The notes under the pieces: model-generated
Told to the model about the DNA's origin: nothing
Databases searched by the model: none
Seen by the model: the letters and a program-made list of their open reading frames with translations, nothing else
Assembly (NCBI RefSeq): GCF_024346455.1
Contig: NZ_JAGQCY010000001.1
Location: 1-64,000 of the forward strand
Length of the DNA: 64,000 bases
Source of the DNA: Cyanobium sp. Aljojuca 7A6
Lineage (GTDB): Bacteria; Cyanobacteriota; Cyanobacteriia; PCC-6307; Cyanobiaceae
Direction of reading: 5' to 3'
In this document: in pieces, positions 35,927-44,507 of the stretch
Position numbering within the stretch: position 1 is the first letter of the stretch
Layout: every line of letters begins with the position of its first letter
Made by a program: the position numbers and the translations under genes

Positions 35927-37642
35927 TCAGGCAGCGAGTGGATTCAAGCGGGCCAGCAAGCCCGTGGCCAGCTTGCGGGCGGAGAAGGTGCGGCCCATCA
36001 GCCCCAGCAGGGCCTGGAGATCGTCGGTGTGCAGGCGGTCGTGGCTCACCAGGCTGAGCAGCAACCGTTGACGCAGGCTGGTTCCCTCCTTGCCCAGCAG
36101 CAGTCGCAGGCCGTCACGCGCCACCGGCAGCAGGTCGGTGGCGGTGGTGCCGTTCTCCACCACGTCCAAAAGGTTCTCCAGCCGCTCCACCCGCAGGCGC
36201 CCGTCCCGGTCGAAGATCACCTCCAGCAGCTTCTCGCGCATCTCGGCGGTGTCTCCCGCCAGCAGGCGCCGCGCCACGTAGGGATAGGCCACACGGATGA
36301 TGCGGAAGTCAGGGTCGAGACGCATCGCCAGGCCTTCCTGGCTCACCACCGCCCGGATGATCAGGGCGAAGCGGGCCGGCACCCGGAAGGGGTAGTCATA
36401 CATCAACTCCGAAAAGCGATCGGTGATCGCCTTGAAATTGAAGCTGCCCACGTTCTCGCCCAGGGCACCACCGAGCACTTCCTCGAGGGCCGGCACGATC
36501 GGCCCCAGGGGAGTGCTGGGATTGAGGAAACCGAGCACCACGAAGTCGCGGGCCAGGGCCTCGAAATCCCGGTTGATCAGATGCACCACCGCCCCGGTGA
36601 GGGTGAGCCGGTCGGAATCGCTGAGCGAATCCATCATGCCGAAGTCGACATAGGCGACATGGCCCAGACCGTTGGTCCTGCCAGGCAAAGCGAACAGATT
36701 GCCCGGATGGGGATCGGCGTGGAAGTAGCCGAACTCGAGCAACTGCTGCAGCCCGGCGATCACCCCGGTGCGAATCAGGGCCGCCGGATCCAGGTGGTGG
36801 GCCTCCAGTTCGCGGCGGCTCTGCAGCTTGGTTCCGTTGATCCAGCTGGTCGTCAGCACCCGGCGGCTGCTGAGGGGGCGCACCACCGCCGGAACGGTCA
36901 CCTCGGGATGGTCCTGGAACAGGGTGGCGAAGCGTTCGGCGTTGTCCGCCTCACGTCGGTAGTCGATCTCCTCGAACAGCGTGGAGCCGAACTCATCGAT
37001 GATCGCCCCAAGACCGAAGCCCAGATTGAGGGGCAGGAACGGGGCCGCCAGCACCGCCAGCGAACGGATGATGACCAGGTCGCGGCGCAGCACGAAGGGG
37101 AGATCGGGACGCTGAACCTTCACGGCCACCCAGTGGCCCTCGGCCAGGCGCGCTCGGTACACCTGCCCCAGGCTGGCCGCCGCCATCGGGTAATCGGGGA
37201 ACTCCTCGTAGAGCTGGTGGGCGGGGGCCCCCAGTTCCTCCTCGATCAGCGCCAGGGCGATCGCGTGGGAGAAGGGGGGCAGATCGTCCTGGAGCCGGGC
37301 CAGTTCCTCCAGCCAGTCGCGCCGCACCAGGTCGGGGCGGGTGGAGAGGGCCTGCCCCACCTTGATGAAGCAGGGCCCGAGGTCATTGAGGGTCTCGAGG
37401 ATGGCGCGGGCCAGCCGCTGCTGCACCCGGGCATCGGTGCTGCTCGACTGAACCGCCAGCCGCAGGGCCAGCCCCGCCAGCCGCCAGATCACCACAATCA
37501 CCCGGCTGACCAGAACCCACGGCCGCAGCAGCAGCCAGCGCAAATCACCGTTGGGGTCGTAGGTCGGGGGGGGGGTGACGACCTCAGCCAGTGTTCTGCC
37601 GCAACGATGGCCAGACTCTAGGAACTGTGTTCCCTGGTCCAT
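35927..37642 (-). CDS. ABC1/UbiB-type atypical kinase
   Basis: A 571-residue ABC1 kinase from ATG 37642. Family marks are the KxGQ motif KVGQALSTRPDL, the alanine-rich loop AAASLGQVYRA, VAVKVQRP with the ATP-site lysine, FHADPHPGNLF and the YVDFGMM DFG motif. C-terminal helices may be membrane-associated. Such kinases regulate quinone and isoprenoid metabolism in cyanobacteria and plastids. The 5' end carries a run of ten C residues (coding strand) encoding three prolines. The start codon overlaps, on the opposite strand, the start of the PLP decarboxylase gene; a downstream start would relieve this. Confidence 0.88.
   Translation of the reverse strand: MDQGTQFLESGHRCGRTLAEVVTPPPTYDPNGDLRWLLLRPWVLVSRVIVVIWRLAGLALRLAVQSSSTDARVQQRLARAILETLNDLGPCFIKVGQALSTRPDLVRRDWLEELARLQDDLPPFSHAIALALIEEELGAPAHQLYEEFPDYPMAAASLGQVYRARLAEGHWVAVKVQRPDLPFVLRRDLVIIRSLAVLAAPFLPLNLGFGLGAIIDEFGSTLFEEIDYRREADNAERFATLFQDHPEVTVPAVVRPLSSRRVLTTSWINGTKLQSRRELEAHHLDPAALIRTGVIAGLQQLLEFGYFHADPHPGNLFALPGRTNGLGHVAYVDFGMMDSLSDSDRLTLTGAVVHLINRDFEALARDFVVLGFLNPSTPLGPIVPALEEVLGGALGENVGSFNFKAITDRFSELMYDYPFRVPARFALIIRAVVSQEGLAMRLDPDFRIIRVAYPYVARRLLAGDTAEMREKLLEVIFDRDGRLRVERLENLLDVVENGTTATDLLPVARDGLRLLLGKEGTSLRQRLLLSLVSHDRLHTDDLQALLGLMGRTFSARKLATGLLARLNPLAA
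37566..37575. repeat. Homopolymer run of ten G (ten C on the coding strand of the ABC1 kinase gene)
   Basis: Ten consecutive G residues encode part of a Pro-Pro-Pro stretch about 23-25 codons into the ABC1 kinase gene. It is the longest mononucleotide run I noticed in the window. Such tracts are prone to slippage in replication and to sequencing error. Confidence 0.85.
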
Positions 37643-39002
37643 GGGCCCCTTCTGGCGGTCAGCGCCGCTGGCCCTGCACCTGCCGGCCCACGGCCGGGGC
37701 CGGGCCCTGGCCCCCGGCCTGCGCCAGCTCCTGCGCCAGCCGCCGGGGAGCTGGGATCTGCCGGAACTGCCCGGCTTCGGCGGGCCCCTCGAACCGGAGG
37801 GAACGGTGGCCGAAGCCCAGCGGCGCGCGGCGGCTCTGCTGGGGGCGCAGCGCTGCTGGTTTGGAGTGAACGGGGCCTCGGGGTTGCTGCAGGCCGCCCT
37901 GCTCACCCTCTGCCCACCGGGGACCCGGGTGCTGCTGCCCCGCAACCTGCATCGCAGCCTGCTGCACGGCTGCGTGCTGGGCGACATCGAGCCACTCCTG
38001 TACGACCTGCCATGCGATCCGCTCACCGGTCTGTGGCGGCCGCCCGAGCCCCAGCGGCTGGAGCAGGTGCTGGCGGCAGCCGCCGCCCTGCGAGGCGCGC
38101 CCGTGGCGGCCCTGGTGCTGGTGGATCCCACCTACCAGGGGCTGGTGGCCGACCTGCCGGCCCTGGTGGACCTGGCCCACCGGGCGGGCCTGCCGGTGCT
38201 GGTGGACCAGGCCCACGGCGGCGGCGAGGCCCTGGCCGCCGGCGCCGATCTGGTCGTGCTCTCCGTGCAGAAGAGCGGCACAGGCCTGGCCCAGAGCGCC
38301 GCCCTGCTGGCCCAAGGTGACCACGTGGCCCCTGAGGCCATCGAGCGGGCCCTGCTGTGGCTGCAGACCTCCAGCCCCAGCGCCCTGCTGCTGGCCTCGA
38401 CCGCCGCGGCCCTGGAGCATGCCGCCAGCGACGCCGGCGCTCGCCAGCGACGCCGGGCCGAAGCCAGGGCCGCCCGCCTCAGCCGGCGCTTGGAAGCCCT
38501 CGGCCTGCCGCTGGTCGCCAACGGGGATCCCCTGCGCCTGGTGCTGGCGACGGCCCCGCTGGGAATCAACGGGCTTGAGGCCGACGCCTGGCTGCTGACG
38601 CGGGGTGTGATCGCGGAACTTCCGGAACCTGGCAGCCTCACCTTCTGCCTGGGGCTGAACCCGCCCCGGGCCCTGGAGCGGCGCCTGCCGCGGCGGCTGC
38701 AGGAGCTGCGCCGGTCCCTCGGCAAGGAGCCGCTGGCGCCTTTCTCGCCTCCCCCCCTGCCACTGCTGGCGGCTCCGGAGTTGCCGATTGGCCTGGCCTG
38801 GCGGAGCCCGGCCGAGGCCGTTCCCCTGGAGCGGGCCACCGGCCGGGTGGCGGCAGCACCGATCTGTCCCTACCCACCGGGGATTCCGCTGCTGGTGCCC
38901 GGGGAGCGGATCGATCCGGCCCGGGCCCAATGGCTGCTGGGTCAACGGCTCCTCTGGCCCGGTCAGATCGCTGATACGGTGAGCGTTGTGGTCGGTTCGT
39001 GA
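37641..39002 (+). CDS. PLP-dependent Orn/Lys/Arg decarboxylase family protein
   Basis: A 453-residue fold-type I enzyme from ATG 37641. The large domain has LPRNLHRSLLHGC, the pyridine-binding acid in VDQAHGG, and the candidate PLP lysine in SVQKSGTGLAQ; the usual family motif at that place is S-x-H-K, so the His before Lys is Gln here. The C-terminal domain has the family's ICPYPPGIPLLVPGE stretch. The family decarboxylates basic amino acids, but the substrate is unknown. It is much shorter than the inducible enterobacterial enzymes, lacking their N-terminal wing domain. The stop overlaps the cbiT start. Confidence 0.85.
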   Translation: MGPFWRSAPLALHLPAHGRGRALAPGLRQLLRQPPGSWDLPELPGFGGPLEPEGTVAEAQRRAAALLGAQRCWFGVNGASGLLQAALLTLCPPGTRVLLPRNLHRSLLHGCVLGDIEPLLYDLPCDPLTGLWRPPEPQRLEQVLAAAAALRGAPVAALVLVDPTYQGLVADLPALVDLAHRAGLPVLVDQAHGGGEALAAGADLVVLSVQKSGTGLAQSAALLAQGDHVAPEAIERALLWLQTSSPSALLLASTAAALEHAASDAGARQRRRAEARAARLSRRLEALGLPLVANGDPLRLVLATAPLGINGLEADAWLLTRGVIAELPEPGSLTFCLGLNPPRALERRLPRRLQELRRSLGKEPLAPFSPPPLPLLAAPELPIGLAWRSPAEAVPLERATGRVAAAPICPYPPGIPLLVPGERIDPARAQWLLGQRLLWPGQIADTVSVVVGS

Positions 39003-39607
39003 GCCCGTTGCCGAACCCCTTCCACTGGGATTTCGTCACCCCCGGGCTGCCTGACAGCGCCTTCGAGGACGCTCCGGGATTCAGCCCCACGCCCCTGGAG
39101 CTGCGGGTGATGCTGCTGGCCCATCTGCGCCCCCGCGCCGATTCACTGGTCTGGGACGTGGGCGGCGGAACCGGTGCCCTGGCCCTGGAGATCGCGCGGC
39201 TGATGCCCACCGGCGCCGTGCACACCCTGGAGCGGGATCCGGAGGCGATCGACCTGCTGGAACGCAACCGACAGCGCTTCGGCATCCACAACCTGCACAT
39301 CCACGCCGGCGAGGCCCCGGATGGCCTGGCCCTGCTCCCCCCCAACCCCGACCGGGTGCTGCTGGAGGTGGGCCGGCCCCTGGAGGGCGTGCTTCGGGCC
39401 GTCTGGGGGGCCCTGCAGCCCTCCGGACGGCTGGTGATCAGCACCGTCAATCTGGAGGGTCTGGTGAAGGCCACCGACACCCTCGCCCAGCTGGGGGCCC
39501 ACGATGTGCAGGTGGTGCAGGCCACCGTGCACCGCATGCAGCGCCGCGGCAGCCAGGCCAAGCTGGCCGCCGCCGAACCGCTGTTCGTGATCGCCGCCGA
39601 GCGTTGA
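38999..39607 (+). CDS. cbiT: Cobalt-precorrin-6B C15-methyltransferase (decarboxylating), CbiT-like
   Basis: A 202-residue SAM-dependent methyltransferase from GTG 38999. The SAM-binding motif is VWDVGGGTGALALE, followed by the acidic LERDPEAI loop and an N-x-x-x-F-G-I motif. The N-terminal GFSPTPLELRVMLLAHL segment is typical of CbiT and of the C-terminal half of CobL. It would methylate C15 and decarboxylate the C12 acetate of the corrin ring. A separate CbiE must be encoded elsewhere. The GTGA overlap joins it to the decarboxylase gene; cdsA follows 10 bases later. Confidence 0.85.
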   Translation: MSPLPNPFHWDFVTPGLPDSAFEDAPGFSPTPLELRVMLLAHLRPRADSLVWDVGGGTGALALEIARLMPTGAVHTLERDPEAIDLLERNRQRFGIHNLHIHAGEAPDGLALLPPNPDRVLLEVGRPLEGVLRAVWGALQPSGRLVISTVNLEGLVKATDTLAQLGAHDVQVVQATVHRMQRRGSQAKLAAAEPLFVIAAER

Positions 39608-39617
39608 GTCCCAGCCC

Positions 39618-40523
39618 TTGCCTCCCGCCCCCCGCCCCGCCACCTCCCTCTCCCGCCTGCTGAGCGGCTGGCTGGCCGGCGGCTTCGGGCTGGTGGTGGT
39701 GGGTCTGGGCGGCTGGTGGTTCACCGTCGCCGTTGGGGTGATCGTGCATCTGGGCCTGCTGGAGTTCTTCCGCATGGCCCAGTTCAAGGGCATCCGACCC
39801 GCCGCCAAGACCACCCTGGTGGCGGTGCAGCTGCTGCTGGTCTCCACCCAGGTCGCCGCCGGCAACCTCTGGCCGGGGGGGGGCATGGCGGGCGACGTGG
39901 CGGCGGCCGTGCTGCCTGCTTCCGGGGCCGTGATCTGCGGCTGGCTGTTGCTCCAGCCGGTCACCGGCACCATCGCCGACATCGCCGCCTCGGTGTTCGG
40001 CCTGTTTTACCTGGGCTTCCTGCCCAGCCACTGGATCAAGCTGCGGGATCTCACCGACCCCGCCCTGGCTCCCGCCCTCGACGGACTGGGCTGGCCCTGG
40101 AGCCCGGGCATGGCCCTCACCTTGCTGGCCTGCCTGATGATCGTGGCCACCGACATCGGCTCCTATGTGATCGGGCGGCGCCTGGGTCGCCACGCTCTCT
40201 CACCGATCTCCCCCGGCAAGACGGTCGAGGGGGCCCTGGGTGGGGTGCTGTGCGCCCTCCTGGTGGGGGGCGTGGGCGGGGTGCTGCTGGGCTGGCGCTG
40301 GGGCTGGCTGATCGGGGCGGTGCTGGGGGCGGTGGTGTCGCTGTTCGCCCTGGTGGGCGATCTGACCGAATCGATGATGAAACGGGACGCGGGCCTCAAG
40401 GACTCCGGTGATGCGATCCCCGGCCATGGCGGCATCCTCGATCGGATCGACAGCTACCTGTTCGTGCCGTCGGTGGTCTATTCCCTGGTGACCCTGGTGC
40501 TGCCGCTGCTGCAGCGGGGCTGA
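39618..40523 (+). CDS. cdsA: Phosphatidate cytidylyltransferase
   Basis: A 301-residue polytopic membrane enzyme making CDP-diacylglycerol for phospholipid synthesis. About eight hydrophobic helices precede the C-terminal signature KRDAGLKDSGDAIPGHGG, then DRIDSYLF. Central SYVIGRRLGRH and SPGKTVEGALGG blocks are also typical. I accept TTG 39618 as start, with no better codon nearby, although a slightly downstream start is possible. It is the third gene in the decarboxylase-cbiT-cdsA series. Confidence 0.95.
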   Translation: MPPAPRPATSLSRLLSGWLAGGFGLVVVGLGGWWFTVAVGVIVHLGLLEFFRMAQFKGIRPAAKTTLVAVQLLLVSTQVAAGNLWPGGGMAGDVAAAVLPASGAVICGWLLLQPVTGTIADIAASVFGLFYLGFLPSHWIKLRDLTDPALAPALDGLGWPWSPGMALTLLACLMIVATDIGSYVIGRRLGRHALSPISPGKTVEGALGGVLCALLVGGVGGVLLGWRWGWLIGAVLGAVVSLFALVGDLTESMMKRDAGLKDSGDAIPGHGGILDRIDSYLFVPSVVYSLVTLVLPLLQRG

Positions 40524-40542
40524 GGCTCCAGCTCCGGGGCCC

Positions 40543-41223
40543 TCAGGGGGAGACCCGGGCCTCGCCCTCCAGGTGCAGCAGGCCGGCACCGAGCTCGGCC
40601 CGATCGATGCGGATGTTGGGATCCATCGGCAGCCGGGCCTGGGGGGTCCCTTCCGCGCAGCGCAACTCCACAGTGCCGCCGTCGGCCCGTACCGCCACCT
40701 CACGCTCCACCGGCTCGCGATCGCCGCTGGCGAAGGCCCGCAGCACCAGCCGGTCCTCCCGGATGCGCAGCCCCGCCAGGGGTGTCAGACCCAGCAGGTC
40801 GTCGGCCAGGCCATCCCCGAGGCCGCGCCAGGCCGGGGTGCTGAGGGAACGGCTGAGGCCATCGCCGCTGAAGCTCACCAACCCCTGGATCCGGAAGGGC
40901 TGCTCAAGCCTCACCGCCTGGTTCCGCACCAGGGACCCCATGCGCACCTGGATGCCATCGCAGCGCAGTTCCACCTCCTCGATCTCCATCGCCTGATAGA
41001 CGACCCGTCGGGCCCGCAGCCGCACCCCATCCAGACGCCCCCGCAGCAGCCGCAGCCCCGAACCCTCCAGGCGGATCTCCAGCCTCTCGATGGCCTCGCA
41101 CTGCTGCCGCAGCCACAGTTCCAGACCCTTGGCCAGAAGAGCCATCACGGGGCCACCGGAGTCCGCCTCGGCGGCGGGTTCCGGAGTCTCAGGGGGGCGG
41201 TCGCCGGCTGGGGTGTCGCTCAT
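40543..41223 (-). CDS. DUF2993 (LmeA-like) protein
   Basis: A 226-residue protein from ATG 41223. After a short acidic proline-rich tail, one amphipathic N-terminal helix (LLAKGLELWLRQQCE) leads to a beta-rich DUF2993 domain with RLEIRLEGSGLRLLRGRLDGVRL repeats of alternating strands. Related proteins bind lipid; the exact role in cyanobacteria is unknown. It is convergent with cdsA (19-base gap) and lies upstream of a small membrane protein on the same strand. Confidence 0.85.
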   Translation of the reverse strand: MSDTPAGDRPPETPEPAAEADSGGPVMALLAKGLELWLRQQCEAIERLEIRLEGSGLRLLRGRLDGVRLRARRVVYQAMEIEEVELRCDGIQVRMGSLVRNQAVRLEQPFRIQGLVSFSGDGLSRSLSTPAWRGLGDGLADDLLGLTPLAGLRIREDRLVLRAFASGDREPVEREVAVRADGGTVELRCAEGTPQARLPMDPNIRIDRAELGAGLLHLEGEARVSP

Positions 41224-41256
41224 CCGCCACCAGGGGGCACAGGGATTCTCCGATTC

Positions 41257-41568
41257 TCATTCCTTCCGGACCCCACGGGCTTCGCGGAAGGCCTCCGCCG
41301 CCGTGAGCGCCGCCAGCAGCAGCAATCCCCCCAGGCCGACCAGCTGGTTGCGGGGATCAGCGGCCTGCAGATCCGCCGTGGTGCCGGCGCCGCCCAGCAC
41401 GGCCCCCAGCAGGAACCAGCCCGTGGCCAGGGCCGTGGTGATCCAGTAGGCCCGCCAGCGGCGCTGGTAGATGTAACCGGTTCCCAGGCCGGGCACGACG
41501 TTGAGCAGGGCCCCCAGCCAGGGGGCGGACGCGGCCAGGATTGTCTTGTCTTCAGGCGTCATTGTCAT
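41257..41568 (-). CDS. Small integral membrane protein
   Basis: A 103-residue protein from ATG 41568 (MTMTPEDKT). Three hydrophobic segments with the intervening motif PGLGTGYIYQRRWRAYW resemble the TM2-type helical hairpins of small cyanobacterial membrane proteins. An unusual DPRNQLVGLGG turn precedes the last helix. No function is assigned. The start is six bases from the divergent start of the FAD oxidoreductase gene; a downstream ATG at 41562 is the alternative. It lies 34 bases upstream of the DUF2993 gene on the same strand. Confidence 0.75.
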   Translation of the reverse strand: MTMTPEDKTILAASAPWLGALLNVVPGLGTGYIYQRRWRAYWITTALATGWFLLGAVLGGAGTTADLQAADPRNQLVGLGGLLLLAALTAAEAFREARGVRKE

Positions 41569-41574
41569 CACGGC

Positions 41575-43137
41575 ATGGCTGGATCCCCGGGTGAGTCTGG
41601 TCGGGCGCAGCCCAGAAACGCGCCGTCGCTGGCGGTGATCGGCGCCGGGGTGGCCGGTTGTGCCCTGGCCGCCGGGCTTCGGCGTGGTGGCTGGGAGGGA
41701 TCGATCGTCCTGTGGGAGGCAGGTCGGGGGCCGGGCGGCCGGGCCGCCACCCGCCGCTCGCGCCACGATGCCGGTTGGCGTGTCGACCACGGAGCGCCAC
41801 TGCTCAACCTGCTTGAGGGCCCCGAGCCGGAGCTGGTGGCGCCCCTGCGGTCGGGGGGCTGGATCGTGCCCTGGCAGGAGCCAGCGGCGGTGCTGCTGGG
41901 CGAGGACGGGACGCTGGGGCCGGCCCAGGCCGATCCCCTGCTGCGGGGCTCTTTGTATCGGGGCCGCCGGGGCATGGACGGCCTCTGCCGCGGCTTGCTG
42001 ACCCTGGCCCTGGCCCAGGGGCCGCCGGACACGTTGACCAGCCGCTACGGCACCCTGGTGCGCCACCTGGAGGTTCGCCCTGAAGGGGGCTGGCGCCTGG
42101 CCGATGCCACCGGGGCGCTGCTGGGGGAGGCCGACTGGCTGGTGCTCTCGAGCACCCTGCTGGCCCATCCACGTGCCATGGAGCGATTCGGCTGGTCGCA
42201 GCTGCCGCTGCAGCACGCGACGGAGGGCCTGGGCGATGGAGCCCTGGCGGCCGCCCTCGCCGCCATCGCCAGGATGGAGGTGGCGGCCCGCACCAACCTG
42301 ATGCTGACGATCGACCCCACGACGGCGGCCCGATGGCTGGCCCTGCCCTTCCGGCTGCTCAGTTTTGACAGCCAAGCCCAGCGGCGCTGGGGGCTGCGCC
42401 GGCTGTCGGTGCAGCCCCTGGCGGACGGCCGCTGCACCGTCGTGGCCCATGGGGCCCCCTCAGGGCCAGCGGCCAGAGGTGGGGCCGAACAGGACACCGC
42501 CGACATCGCCGCCCTGGAGGAGGCCGTCGCCGGCGCCCTGGCCCCTTGGCTCGGGGATCGTTCCTGCGGCGGCGACGCCCTGGAGGGGGTGGCCCAACGT
42601 CAGCTGATGCGCTGGGGGGCCGCCTTCCCCGTTGCCCCGGGCCTGCCCACCGCCGCCATGGTCTGCCCCGCCAGCCGGGTGGCTTTCTGCGGCGACTACA
42701 TCGAGGGGCCGGGCTTCGGCCGCATCGAGGGGGCCCTGCGCAGCGCCCAGGCCCTCGCGGGTCGGCTGCTGGCCCTGGTGCTGCTGCTTTGTCTCGCCCT
42801 GGGGGGACCGTCAATGGCGGCGGCTGAGGCCGTCGCTTACCGCTGCGACGGCGACCTGCTCCTCGCCACCAGCGATAACGGCGCCGTGGACGCCCCCGGG
42901 ATCCCCAACACCACCGGTGGCACGGTGCCAGGTGCCACGGTGCTGCTCGCATGGCGCGATCTGCGTCTGCAGCTGCCCCGCACCAACAATGCCGGTCCCC
43001 CCAGCTACACCGACGGGCTCTGGTGGTGGAGCCTGGAGGACCCCCAGCAGCCCCGTTTCCTGCACCGCCGGGGGGGCATCGAACAGTTCAGCTGTCAGGC
43101 AATTCCTGCCGCAGCGCCGCCAGCCGACGGGCGTTGA
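41575..43137 (+). CDS. FAD-dependent oxidoreductase fused to a secreted-type (MliC-like) domain
   Basis: A single unbroken 520-residue frame. Residues 18 to about 397 form a renalase/amine-oxidase-like flavoprotein with the dinucleotide-binding motif VIGAGVAGC (21-29), EAGRGPGGRAATRR and a terminal FCGDYIEGPGFGRIEGAL block. At residues 398-411 a hydrophobic LLALVLLLCLALGG segment begins, followed by PSMAAAEA, which looks like an export signal. From about 420 a beta-rich domain starts YRC (422-424) and ends with Cys507, as in MliC-type lysozyme inhibitors. The first part should be cytoplasmic and the last part exported. Internal GTG 42778 or ATG 42814 could start a separate gene. Its end overlaps DUF1499 by 50 bases. 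Confidence 0.82.
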   Translation: MAGSPGESGRAQPRNAPSLAVIGAGVAGCALAAGLRRGGWEGSIVLWEAGRGPGGRAATRRSRHDAGWRVDHGAPLLNLLEGPEPELVAPLRSGGWIVPWQEPAAVLLGEDGTLGPAQADPLLRGSLYRGRRGMDGLCRGLLTLALAQGPPDTLTSRYGTLVRHLEVRPEGGWRLADATGALLGEADWLVLSSTLLAHPRAMERFGWSQLPLQHATEGLGDGALAAALAAIARMEVAARTNLMLTIDPTTAARWLALPFRLLSFDSQAQRRWGLRRLSVQPLADGRCTVVAHGAPSGPAARGGAEQDTADIAALEEAVAGALAPWLGDRSCGGDALEGVAQRQLMRWGAAFPVAPGLPTAAMVCPASRVAFCGDYIEGPGFGRIEGALRSAQALAGRLLALVLLLCLALGGPSMAAAEAVAYRCDGDLLLATSDNGAVDAPGIPNTTGGTVPGATVLLAWRDLRLQLPRTNNAGPPSYTDGLWWWSLEDPQQPRFLHRRGGIEQFSCQAIPAAAPPADGR

Positions 43138-43549
43138 CGCCCAGGTCCGAATCCCCCAGCCGTGAGCTGGAGCGGGCCTGCAGCACGCCGGCGGAGGGCA
43201 GGGCCTGCAGTTCAAGGTCGTCGACGAAGCCGAACAGCCGGCTGGTGGCGGTGGCATGCAGATAGGGTCCGTCGCGCTCGACGATCCGCACCCCCTCGGT
43301 GGTTTCCAGAACCGGCACCAGCGCGCTCAAGGCCGCCGCCGGATCGCTGAGGGCCCAGTCGACCCGTGCGCAGTGGGCCGGCGCCGCACAGGGAGAAAGC
43401 GAGCCGCCATGCACCCCAAGCTCCTCGGGCACGGGCCCCTCCAGGTGCAGCAACGAGGCCTGGACACGGCTCGGCAGGCCCAGCCCCGCCAACCCGATCA
43501 CCACGGCAAGCAGAAGGGCGGCCACCGGGCGCGGCAAGGTCGTGGTCAT
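43088..43549 (-). CDS. DUF1499 domain exported protein
   Basis: A 153-residue protein from ATG 43549. The N-terminal stretch (ALLLAVVIGLAGLGL, then SRVQAS) is a signal peptide or anchor. The domain has SPCAAPAHCARV and the repeated RIVERDGPYLHATATS and LFGFVDDLELQ motifs characteristic of DUF1499, and ends in LGVNARRLAALRQEL. The role of the family is unknown. It overlaps the end of the FAD fusion gene on the opposite strand by 50 bases. Confidence 0.88.
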   Translation of the reverse strand: MTTTLPRPVAALLLAVVIGLAGLGLPSRVQASLLHLEGPVPEELGVHGGSLSPCAAPAHCARVDWALSDPAAALSALVPVLETTEGVRIVERDGPYLHATATSRLFGFVDDLELQALPSAGVLQARSSSRLGDSDLGVNARRLAALRQELPDS

Positions 43550-43610
43550 GGGGGTGGGGAGCGAGGCGGTGAGCCAGGGCCTCCAGGATGGCCGGTCCAC
43601 GCCGGGATGG

Positions 43611-44507
43611 TCAGCCCCCGGCCCGCCAGGCGGCGGCGACCCGCTCGGGCTGGTCGATGTGGGGCAGGTGGCCGCACTCCGCCAGTTCGCTGATGCGGGA
43701 CCCCAGCAGGGCCTGGGCGGCCCGCTTCTGCGGGGCGCGCAGGATCCGGTCGTCGGCGCCCCAGAGCACCGCCAAGGGCTCGGGGGGCAGGGGCTCGCCG
43801 CAGCCGGCAAAGCCGCCGCTGCGGGCGAAACGGCGCAGGGCCTCGGCCCAGCCCGGCGTCCGCAGGTGCAGCGAGGCGATCTCCAACTCCGCCGGGCCCA
43901 CGTCCCGATCGGGGTCGGCAAAGGCGCTGCGGCAGAGGCCGCGGCGCACCGACGGCAGGGCCAGGAAGCGCACCCCCAGCCCATCCAGCAGCGGCGGCAG
44001 GGGCATGGGGCGGCCGGTGAGTCCGGCCGGAGCCAGCAACAGCAACCGCTCGAAGCGCCCGGGGTGGCGCCGTGCCAGGGCCACCGCCACAGCGCCGCCC
44101 ATCGAGGCACCGATCAGGCCCAGCGGTTGACCACCGGCAGGCTGCTGGCGATCGAACGCCTCCAAAAGGGCGTCCAGGTGCCGCAGCACAGCCTCGGGGG
44201 TGTAGTCGCGCGCAGCGGGCCTGGGGCAGAAGCCGAAGCCATGCAGGTCGGGGATCAGCAGCCGGTGGCTTGCCGCCAGCAGGGGGACCAGGCGGCGGAA
44301 CTCCAGGAAGGAACTGTCGAAACCATGCAGCAGCAGCAGGGGCGGCCCCTCCCCCAGCACCGCCACCGGCCAGCGCTCCGGGTGATCGGGCAGCTCCCAC
44401 CACTGCACATGGCCGGCCAGGGCGCGACCCAGGGGGTCGAGCAGGCTGGCGGCGGCGGCCGTGACCAGATCTCGGCCAGTGGGCAGGTTGACGCGGCTGA
44501 CGCTCAC
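43611..44507 (-). CDS. Alpha/beta hydrolase
   Basis: A 298-residue alpha/beta-fold hydrolase. The oxyanion HG motif is LLLLHGFDSS, the nucleophile elbow is GASMGG, the acid is in WGADDR and the catalytic His is in CGHLPHID. A cap region with AFADPDRDVG separates the core parts. The substrate is unknown; homologues include esterases and C-C hydrolases. The start GTG 44507 overlaps the stop of the gldA-like gene (GTGA), so the two are co-translated. The gene ends 61 bases upstream of the DUF1499 start. Confidence 0.88.
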   Translation of the reverse strand: MSVSRVNLPTGRDLVTAAAASLLDPLGRALAGHVQWWELPDHPERWPVAVLGEGPPLLLLHGFDSSFLEFRRLVPLLAASHRLLIPDLHGFGFCPRPAARDYTPEAVLRHLDALLEAFDRQQPAGGQPLGLIGASMGGAVAVALARRHPGRFERLLLLAPAGLTGRPMPLPPLLDGLGVRFLALPSVRRGLCRSAFADPDRDVGPAELEIASLHLRTPGWAEALRRFARSGGFAGCGEPLPPEPLAVLWGADDRILRAPQKRAAQALLGSRISELAECGHLPHIDQPERVAAAWRAGG

